The notes below the pieces were generated by a model. The model was given only the letters and a program-made list of their open reading frames with translations, was not told where the DNA came from and searched no databases. A DNA stretch of 64,000 nucleotides from Crocinitomix catalasitica ATCC 23190 (GTDB lineage Bacteria > Bacteroidota > Bacteroidia > Flavobacteriales_D > Crocinitomicaceae). The position numbers and the translations under genes were made by a program. Of the stretch, positions 42,323 through 51,700 are shown in pieces (the first letter of the stretch is position 1; each line of letters opens with the position of its first letter). The DNA is taken from assembly GCF_000621625.1 (NCBI RefSeq), contig NZ_JHXV01000025.1:18857-82856 (forward strand), given 5' to 3'.

Positions 42323-43444
42323 TTATCGAATTAAAGTGAGAGGACCATTTAATCTTTGTAATTTTTGAAAAGAATCCGTTGCATATATTGACCAATAATA
42401 TACACCATCAACACAAAGCGTACCTTCAATCTTACCGTCCCATGGTTCATAAGGATCAATAGATTCAAAAAGCACAACTCCCCATCGATTTTTAATAATG
42501 AGATGCCACTCTTGAATTTCGTTAATTTTTATTGGCTTAAATAAATCATTCACACCATCCCCGTTTGGTGTAAAAACATTTGGCATTTCAATAATCACGG
42601 GACAATCAATTGTTGAAATTAGGACAGAATCAGTCATTATTCTACATCCGTTATCAACTTTAACAATATAATTACCTGGCTCACCAATTGCCCGTATAGG
42701 ATCATTGTTTCCATCGTTCCATAAGTAAGTACCGTTTGTTACTTTCACGTCTAACCTTACCTTATGACCATAACAAATTGTCGTATCTTCTCGTAATTCA
42801 GGAATTGGACATCTTAAGTGAATATTGTCAATTCCCATTCTAATCTTCTTCGGTTTTTCCCAAGTTCCTGGTATAAATTTAAATGTATGGCTGTAATCTG
42901 TTGCCTCAAATTTCATTGATCGATTTTGCCATTCAACATTGACGTCTTGCCACCAAACCTTACTAACAGTTTCTTCTGTTATGTGTATTAAATCATTGTC
43001 TAGATAAACAAACCAAAAGCCTGTATCGGATTCGACATCCTTTTGTTTGATTACTGCTTGATAAAATGAAATTTCATATTCTGTTCCAGGGTTAAGTCCA
43101 GAAACTGTTTGTTGAATACCTTCGTGCCAAGTGGTATAGGTCTCAACAAAAACCGCATACGAACCTATTAAACAATTCTCACCTATTTGGGGTTTCGCAG
43201 CAACACCGATACTCAATCGCGGCCCTTCTATATTCGCCAAATCTGGAGTATCTGTTACACCTTCTGAAGTTGCTTTAGAAATAGGATCAGAAGCAGGAAT
43301 CCTTTCCCAGCCATCAGGTAATGATCCAGTTCCAGAAATTATGCCATCCAAATGAGGATTCACGAAATCTTGAGCAATTAATTGGTTTGAAAAACCTAGG
43401 ATAAAGATAACATTAATAAATAAAAAAAATCTACTCAGTTTCAT
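42323..43444 (-). CDS. Secreted protein with gliding-motility-type (T9SS type B) C-terminal domain
   Basis: This 373-residue exported protein has a signal peptide at 1-24. The middle (about 25-210) is a beta-rich domain with the phrase GLNPGTEYEISFYQAV, resembling carbohydrate-binding or jelly-roll modules. A short Ig-like segment follows (TTICYGHKVRLDV...YLWNDG). The C-terminus (about 285-373) is the CHU_C/type B sorting domain: MPNVFTPNGDGVNDLFKP, IIKNRWGVVLFES and WDGK. Type B cargo is exported by T9SS through a route that differs from the type A domains elsewhere in this window. A TATATTTG element at 43480-43487 may belong to its promoter. Confidence 0.88.
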   Translation of the reverse strand: MKLSRFFLFINVIFILGFSNQLIAQDFVNPHLDGIISGTGSLPDGWERIPASDPISKATSEGVTDTPDLANIEGPRLSIGVAAKPQIGENCLIGSYAVFVETYTTWHEGIQQTVSGLNPGTEYEISFYQAVIKQKDVESDTGFWFVYLDNDLIHITEETVSKVWWQDVNVEWQNRSMKFEATDYSHTFKFIPGTWEKPKKIRMGIDNIHLRCPIPELREDTTICYGHKVRLDVKVTNGTYLWNDGNNDPIRAIGEPGNYIVKVDNGCRIMTDSVLISTIDCPVIIEMPNVFTPNGDGVNDLFKPIKINEIQEWHLIIKNRWGVVLFESIDPYEPWDGKIEGTLCVDGVYYWSIYATDSFQKLQRLNGPLTLIR

Positions 43445-43551
43445 TGAACGCTTCTTAAAAGTTTAGGTTTACTTAGCAACAAATATAATTAAATTCCAAT
43501 TTTACAGTGAGTAAAGATTTTTTTTACAGATATAAACTTGCCTGATAAAAT

Positions 43552-44145
43552 TTAAAATATTAATTCTGGCATATTTAAAATAACCTCATTTCTAAACTTA
43601 AATTTTACCCTACCGAATCCAAAAACTTGATCGTTGAAAATTAATTCTAAATCTGAATTAGACTTTTTTGGAAAAGTCAAAAAAACAGTTTCATAAGGAG
43701 TATTACCATAAGTTCTTTCGTGATGTAACAATACACATTTTATTGTATCAGCTCCCGCAACCAATCGAAAATCATCTTGCATATCGTATGATAGATAAAG
43801 TGATCTTGTATTAAACTCTTCTGCTGTCGTATAATTATTTTTTATGAAATTGTTCTTTGATTTATTTTCGAATTTTAATTTAAATTGGACTAAATCAGCC
43901 AATGATTCAATAGAACTTTGAATTTCAGAAATATTCAAATCGTTAGGATTACTTTGCTTTAAAACTGAATATTCAGAAGTCATATATTGACAAGTCAATG
44001 ACAAATCTTTCTGTGTATAATTTTTAATTAATTTATTTTCGGCATCATCACACCAATAAACATATTCCTTTGGTGCTAGTTTTGATTTACCACAGGCATA
44101 TAACCCAATAAGAGCAAATACGCATAAAACTTTAATTTTATTCAT
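43552..44145 (-). CDS. Lipoprotein of unknown function
   Basis: This 197-residue lipoprotein has a signal peptide with lipobox GLYAC (Cys18). The mature part has a helical N-terminal half (many Lys, Asn and Ser residues) and a beta-rich C-terminal half containing YETVFLTFP and FGFGRVKFKF. I do not recognise a family. It is on the same strand as the type B cargo gene, about 110 bp upstream of it, but no functional link is evident. Confidence 0.65.
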   Translation of the reverse strand: MNKIKVLCVFALIGLYACGKSKLAPKEYVYWCDDAENKLIKNYTQKDLSLTCQYMTSEYSVLKQSNPNDLNISEIQSSIESLADLVQFKLKFENKSKNNFIKNNYTTAEEFNTRSLYLSYDMQDDFRLVAGADTIKCVLLHHERTYGNTPYETVFLTFPKKSNSDLELIFNDQVFGFGRVKFKFRNEVILNMPELIF

Positions 44146-44399
44146 GAAATACGAATTAAGAATGCTTTTTTAAATTCTAAAGTTAGTATCATTATTGAAA
44201 TTTACATACAGTATATCCACTTAATCAATTTTGGATTCTAAAGTTTAAGAAGTTATTAAAAATATTTATTAAATCCTAGAACAAGATGGAGCATTTGTAA
44301 TCAATTTAACATGGGCATTAAATTTCTTTATCTTTTTGAATATTTATTTTCTTTGACTTAACTAATAAAAAAACTGGAAATACAAATACTAACCCTCCC
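44146..44399. other. AT-rich spacer
   Basis: No gene or structured element is visible in this stretch, which forms the left border of the GC-rich block. Confidence 0.4.
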
Positions 44400-45000
44400 A
44401 ACCACACTATCGGCTGAGCCGATACAAAGCTAAGTTACATAACGTCCTGTTATGTGCCCAAAATGGATCACATAACAACATTATATAAAATAGCCCACAC
44501 CCCATCACACCAGAGTAAATCAAACGTAGTTTGCGCGTTCAGACGGCACGCGAACTGCCTTAGCCAGTATTTTGACAAAGTCTTCGCTTTGCACAAAATA
44601 ATGGCATTAAATCTTTATGCGCTGGGCAGGTAATGGATTTATCGATATTTTTTAGCTGTGGCTTTTGCCGCAGACAAAAAATATCATAGCCAGAGCCGCG
44701 GCGATTGAGCGGCAAAGTGCAACTTGTACACTTCTATCTCTTTTTTAGGCCGTATTTCACGGGCGCGAAGCCTTTTAAGCGTTGTAGCAAACAACTGGCT
44801 TGCTGCAACGCTGCGAGAGGGAGACAAGGTGGCAGACAAAGTAGCGATCTCGGCTCAGCCGAGAGAGTGGTGACTGCCTACCCCGAACCTTCGGGGCTGG
44901 GGATTATTTTAGCGTGGGGTTTGTGTGCCCCAGCCTTGCCGACCCAAGCGGCGAGCAAAACACATGGAGCGGTTTATTTTTTGGGTATAGGATGTTTTTA
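44400..45000. repeat. GC-rich, hairpin-dense non-coding block
   Basis: This block is clearly richer in G and C than its surroundings and full of inverted repeats: TATCGGCT-G-AGCCGATA (44408-44424), ACATAAC-GTCCT-GTTATGT (44437-44455) with a third CACATAAC at 44469, GCGTTGTAGCAA/TTGCTGCAACGC (44779-44811), CTCGGCT-C-AGCCGAG (44849-44863) and CCCCGAA-CC-TTCGGGG (44881-44896). No protein with plausible features is encoded. I have an impression that similar blocks recur in other Bacteroidota, which suggests a dispersed repeat or structured RNA. Confidence 0.6.
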
Positions 45001-45091
45001 ATTTTTTGCATCTGCTAAAAATTAAAAATCTGGTGAAAGGGAAAGAAAAATAAAGTTAGCTACTACTGAGGGCGAACCAAGGAAGGGCAAG

Positions 45092-45138
45092 AAAAAACTA
45101 AAAAGCCAACCCTTTTTTAGGTTGGCGTTTAGTTTTTT
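45092..45138 (-). terminator. Strong hairpin terminator
   Basis: AAAAAACTAAA-AA-GCCAACC pairs with GGTTGGC-GT-TTAGTTTTTT. It lies about 90 bases downstream of the last gene of the RHS operon. Symmetric A and T runs allow termination in both directions. Confidence 0.8.
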
Positions 45139-45224
45139 ATTCTAGCGGGGAGAGTCCGAAGACCTTTCTTAGAGGACGGGGTTAATGTGAAGTAGTCCTG
45201 TTACTCACTTTTCAGAAGAATTAC

Positions 45225-45722
45225 CTAATCTTCAATAAAAACAATTTGATCAAACAGTTTATCCACCTCATAAATTGTGTCTCCATTTTTATATAATAAT
45301 TCCGCGTTTCTGCCGATGTCAATCATTTTATTATAATATGTTACTTTAGATTCAGGTAAAAAAAAATCCAATCCAACAAAATGAATTAATTTTGTTTCAT
45401 GTGCATTTAATTTTACATAACTATTACCTCGAGTTTTTGGTAATAACAAAGAATCATTATTATAAATGAATATAAACGCACCTTGATTCTCAATGTAAAA
45501 AGTATCAATATCAGCTGTATTATTAACAATTTCAATAACGAACCGTTCATAAGGTCTATTATGGATAAATTTTTCACTATCCCTTAAATGAACCTCTAAA
45601 CTTTTCCACCTTATTTGAATCAGCTCACTATTTAAACTGTTTCTTTTATGAAAGGTACAGCTGGACAACAGCAATAGTAATGACAATATTACAATATTAA
45701 TATTTAGGTAAATATTTTTCAT
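45225..45722 (-). CDS. Small lipoprotein, candidate immunity protein
   Basis: This 165-residue lipoprotein has a hydrophobic signal with lipobox LLSSC (Cys22). The ATG at 45720-45722 is preferred because it gives a proper signal peptide; a longer frame would start at 45788. The mature part is beta-rich (RFVIEIVNNTADIDTFYIE, then NAHETKLIHFVG), like a single immunoglobulin-type fold. It overlaps the end of the RHS toxin gene by 26 bp and is last in the operon. In polymorphic toxin loci this is the place of the immunity gene, and a periplasm-facing lipoprotein fits an exported peptidase toxin. The immunity role is inferred from position only. Confidence 0.7.
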   Translation of the reverse strand: MKNIYLNINIVILSLLLLLSSCTFHKRNSLNSELIQIRWKSLEVHLRDSEKFIHNRPYERFVIEIVNNTADIDTFYIENQGAFIFIYNNDSLLLPKTRGNSYVKLNAHETKLIHFVGLDFFLPESKVTYYNKMIDIGRNAELLYKNGDTIYEVDKLFDQIVFIED

Positions 45723-48700
45723 TTTTACTTTTACTTTTACTTTTATTAATTCTAATGGGTTTTGTTTTCGGTAAAAGTTTAACCTCATTATAAACCCAAC
45801 GACCTTTCATATCTGTATTGCCACCTGCGATAGATATTGTTATGTCGAAAAATTCTTGCATCTTTTTTCTCCAAACATCTAATAATACTTTATCATCAAT
45901 TGCTCCAAGATAAGATATCATATTATTTATTACATGTTCTTTGTAACCTCTTGTTACATCATCCCATGAATCGTGATGAATCTGATACCAATATGTGTCC
46001 AAATGTCTTACAGCACTTTTTTGACTATCCCATTCGGTTCTCAATATTTTTTTTTCACCAGAGCGATTAATATATAAATGATTCTTTGCATGATGAGACT
46101 CATGAACCATAACATTTATTAAATTACCGTAATCATTAAGAAAATCTGAAAAATTTAAATCTTCGTCATATGTTAAAAAGATTTTCTTCTTTCCTCCACT
46201 CCAATTTGTGTGCATTACTGCGTTATTATTTTTTGTCACGCCAATGTCATAAGTTATTTTATTATTCTTCGCATAATAATCACCAATACCTTGGGCTGCA
46301 TTTACTTTAATTATTCCATTTGAGATATTATTGAACAAGATTGCACCACCAGCGCCATGGGCAACATTTCTATCAATTAAACCATTACTTTTTTTGAGGT
46401 TGGCAACATCAGCATTTGTTAGAATATAAATTTTCCTTGTAGACTTATTATCACTACCAATAAATTTACCCGCAGAATTAAAATAATCATCATCTCCATT
46501 TGGATCAATTCTATTTGTCGGGTTATTAGACATAGATATGAATGGACTTTTGGAAGCATATTTCCACGCCAACGGATCCAACGACTTCCATCTCCCCAGC
46601 CTCGGATCATACTGCCTAAACTGCGTAGTATAACTATTCCCACTACCAGAAACTTCTTTATCAGTTTCCATCCCATTAAACGCATAACGGTACTTTTCAC
46701 TAATTGATCCGTTTCTACCAGGCATTGTCATCCCGTAAGGGTAATAATCTGAATACTGCACAACATCAGCTTCAAAATAATCTATTACCCCCGCAGTTAA
46801 ATCGTCTTCCACCGCAATCTTCCTATCCGACACCACTTCCATGACATTGCCTAAATGATTGATAAGTTCATAATACTTTAAACCAAGTTCTCTTTGTGTA
46901 TAACAATCACCTGCAGTGAACGCTTGAGTTTCAGTAATTGTAACTAAAGGGTCAGATGAATAAGTAGTTATTGTTCCTTCAGGAAAAGCTCCAACACTTG
47001 TTTCTATCACTTCTATCGTTGCATAATAATATTCACCCACTATACTTTCACTTATTAATGAGGCGTGTATATCTAAACCACTACTATTAATATCTGTAAT
47101 CACAGCCATCGCACCAATATCTGGAGAACGCCAAAGAGCCTCATCCGCAATCGTTGTGCCATCAAATGTTATAATAACACTACCCGCTTCCCAAAACAAT
47201 TCGTCTGACGGCCCCTTTATCTCAAAAACAAAACTACCCAAACCTCCATTATTACAAGGCTTAGAGGCTTCTGAACCTGAAACGGTAATATTTTCTACAT
47301 CAATCCCTAAACGAGAACCACCATAGATCATACTTTCCGTTTTTTGTAAAGTTTTATCTTGATCGTTTTTATCTAGTTCATAAATTGCCATAGTTGTCCC
47401 ATTTGCATCACTTGCATAATAGGTATACTTCCATAGGTTGGATGTGTTTAACGTCGTACCTGTTCTAGTCATTTCAACTTTTAAGGTACGCATGCCCATA
47501 GGGTCATACTCAAAATATAAATCGGATTGTTCAGAAGAACCTGTTCTATAAATTCTCTTTATTTTCCCGCTCGGATACCAATCAATATAATCTATTTCTT
47601 CATCCTTATCTGACTTTAGGGATCCATCATCATGATATTCATAATTATCTTCTACTTGATCAGACTTTATATCACCAAAGTCAACTGGAATTCCTCCAAC
47701 CAATAAAACTTCACTATCATTAAAGTCTTCTACTCTTGTCAATTTATTCGTTAATTCGTCGCCATAATCATACTTAAATTTATCCATTCCATTGTCACTA
47801 TGGTCATCTCCGACAACGTAATCATTCATTCTAATTAAGTCAGTAATATTTCCATTAGCATCGTAATCTACATGTACTTCGTAGTTTCCTAAATTCCCTG
47901 AAAATTGATCCGTTGTAAAAGTTTCAAAATCATCCCTAATAGCAGAAGCAAGACTATTGGTTGAAGTAATATTATCATGCGTGTAAACATGCATATCTTT
48001 GAACCTATGCAATTGGTCATATCTATAAGCATTGGCATGAACATTTAATTTATCCCCTTCAAAATCAGTTAAATTTGTGATTAAAGAGGTGATATTTCCA
48101 TTGTATAAATTTTGCCGAGTGGCATCTGTTAAGAATGTACCAGCTAATTCTATTTGCATATTATCAAAATCCGTTTCTCCATCTGATATTGCAATATAAT
48201 CATTTTTATAATATCCAATAGTATATGCGAGCGCATCTTTAGCAACCAGTCCATGAATTTCATCCTCATTAGCTGAGTATTCTGTTGGACCATCTCGTCT
48301 CCCATCTCTTCCCATATCATTTTCAGCATTTAAAACACCGGAATTTAAAGTTTTTAACCATCCGTGTAACGTATATGCATAATCCATACCTTGCACTTTC
48401 ATTTCACCTATTTCTGTCCGGGCTAAATAACCATCTTCTCGGTATTCATAATTTACATCACGATCCCAAATAATTCCTTTAGAGGAGGTAAAGACTTCTT
48501 TCAATCGATTATCCCCGTCATATACATATTTATGAATGTATTGATCTGGCTTGCCTTTTTGATAATAAATATAATTTGGGTTTCCGCTAATTAAATCATA
48601 TTCATAATCTACCTTTCTAAATCTATTACTGTATTGTGCCAAGGCATTAATCTCTTGTAAGTATGATTGTACATTTCCATGAACATCATATTTATAATGG

Positions 48701-51700
48701 TTTACATAATCTGGATCTGGATAAATCCATTCGCCAGCTGTTGGTGTAACATAACCACTAATAACAGATGTTGCTACAATACGATTTCTTGTATGTCCAT
48801 AACCACCAGCTAAAAATTCCAATGAAGCAGCAGCACTATATTCTGTATCATAATGCATTAATGTAATGTTATTTTTAATAATTGGAGTACCACTATAAAT
48901 TGTTTCATCTAACCAGCCAGGTAATAAATATATATTTTTTGCACGTTCTCTTGTCATAGTCTGAGGATGGCTAATTTCACCCACTTCATAAACTCTACCT
49001 AACTCATCATAACGCGTATATGAGTAAGCTTCAACAGCCAATCCAGTATCATAAGCATCAGTTATTATTCCGCGTTGAAAATCTTCTTGTTTGGCATTTT
49101 GCGAAACGACTAAACGACCAACATGATCATAAAAATATTTACTTGTACCACCATCTGGTGTATTCACTTCAACAACTTGATTTAAACTATTGTGTTTATA
49201 TGTAGTTTCAAATGTATGCTCAGGGTAAACTGGAGGATTACTGCCAGGATCTGCTAAATGATCTATTAATTCTTCTATTTTATCTTCATCTAATTTATGA
49301 ACGCCTTTTGGCGATACTGTTTTTACTAAATTACCAGATTGATCATAATAAAGCAAGGTGTAATGATACCTATTAGCAACATATTCTACATTAAATTCTT
49401 CGTCTACTTGAGTACAACTTGATATATAATCACGAATAAAGGCTGCTTTTTTCTCGGCAATATATTCTTCATAATTTTCTTTCCCAGCTAGTTCTGCCTC
49501 TTTAATCATAAGATCCAAGCAGTCATCCTCATCATAAATTGCCTCTCCTGAGCAAATTTTAAAACTAGGGTTGCCTGAACGAGTTGTGTAATGATCTGTA
49601 ATAAAATCATAACAAGGCATATTTATTCTGATTTGTACAATTTCAATTGAACCATCAGGCAACTCTATAGAAGCATCAATATAAAACCTATCTAATTCTC
49701 CAAGGTTGATTGCCGTTAGAAAATAAATCTCACCAAATTCAAGAATATTATTAAATGCGTCTGTTGCATTGGCAAATTCACCTACACCAGAAGGGTATCC
49801 ATCCGTAAAAGTGGCAGTTAATGTACAATTCCCATCACAAGTTGAATTTGAAATATTAAAACTTAAACTTGAACCAGTTACACTTGGTGTATAATCATAA
49901 GTAGCTACATCTTCATCACCGCACAAGTAAAAACTAGCATTTAAATACTCAGGTAAAGTGTAAAGGTTAAAATCTGATTGATCCGATGCTAACCCAGCTG
50001 TCGTTAACTTATTCAATAAATCTCTAATTTCTTTGGTTTTTGGATCAAGTAAGTGGTAAACTTCAGTTCCTGAAACATTTTCTAGTGCATTACAATTAGC
50101 TATTAATTCTAATAAATTTTCATAAGTGAAATCACTTCCATTTATTTCATTCACATAGGCCACAAACAGTTCGGGATGTGTAACATAGGTAACATCATCT
50201 TCTCCAAGCGCTGTAAAATCTGTAGTAAAGCCAGATAATAATGCAGTACCACCATCAAACAAACTTGCACAATCAATACAATGAATATCGCAAGGATAAG
50301 TATTAGGGGTGAAAATTTCTGCAGCATTCAATGCATCGATTTCAGCTCCTTCAAGAATGTCGTTATTTGTTCCTGCATTGTCAAATGCATCACACTGGCA
50401 TTTTTCAGCTTCATAATCAATTGGTAAAAATCCATTTTCATCTTCAAATTCTTCTGCAGATGCCGATGCTAACAATAAATTACATGCACAATCGTCTAGA
50501 TTTGTAATAAGTGACTCTGAGCCATCTGTCGACCTTGGATTGGTTATTAATAAATGTGAACATTCTAATGTTTCAGCTCCAACTAAATCAATAATTACAT
50601 CTTTAAATGAATTATAAACCCTATTTGCCTTAATGGGATCAGAGTCATCTGTTACTGTTCCATTATCAACCTGAGTAGGAAAAGGCCATTCATTATCACA
50701 ACCGCCAGCACATACTTCAATTAATTTTAATTTCACTAAATCATATGTCTCTTGTCCTGTTGCCCACGTTTCTTCTTCTCCATCTAGAAGTACTTCACAA
50801 CCTTCCAACTGCCTCATCCATTCATCAGCCAAACCTTCACATTGTGATAAACATGCGTCATCAATAGCATCTTCCGCCACCTCTACCCCATCATAGGCAT
50901 CAAAGTCAAATTCTTCAAAATCGAAAAATGCACTTTCATAGTCAAAATAACGTGGAAATTTATCTTGAAATGGATAATAGGGCATCCCATCAACAACAAC
51001 TTCACAAGGTAATTCATTTAATTTTCCAATACAATCAACATAGGGTGAACAACCCGAACCTGTCACAAAAACAGCCTGATCTTTAAGTAATTCTATAATT
51101 CTAAATCGTTTAGAAAAGTACAAAGAACGGAAAGCTCTCCAGTGCTTGTCTTTATTGCAACCTGTACCAAAAGTCACTAAAGAAGGGTCATCACCACATA
51201 TATATATTGCATATTCGTAAATATCATACTCTAATGGATCAGCATACACATAGGATTCGTTTAAAATAACTTTAATCGCTGCTAGTAAAACAGGATCAGT
51301 AGGTAAGCTCAATAATGCCTCATCAAAATCAGCAGAACATCCACCAATTTCAAAAATTTGATCACCGTCACCTGATAAAATTGGTAAAGGATTTAACAAA
51401 CCTAGTGAACATGCTTCTGCATAAGTATCAACTGAATTCAATAAATATTCATAATCATAGATTCCTGAATTATCTCCACAAAATTCAAAATAACAATATT
51501 CAGGGTGAAGATGAGTAAATTGTTTAGCCCAACTATCTTTCCAACTATCAGCAAATTGGGCCAGGGTGATTCCTGTATAAGGAGGCCCTACTTCTTCACC
51601 TGCACCATTTGTCATTGTAGAAACTGTTACCCCATCTATTTCTAAAAAAGGTGCATAGTCGCGCCAATCCGTAATGTCGTCATCTATAAATAAAGCATTC

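Noticed and set aside
44437..44476. Integron attC site (GTTATGT/ACATAAC)
   Set aside because: The core does not fit RYYYAAC/GTTRRRY, the arms are only 5 bases apart, and no integrase or cassette genes are nearby.
44400..45000. RNase P RNA, tmRNA or SRP RNA
   Set aside because: I did not find the conserved core sequences of these RNAs on either strand.
44705..45001. A 98-residue protein in the GC-rich block
   Set aside because: It crosses several strong hairpins and has no domain or signal features; more likely a by-product of a structured repeat.
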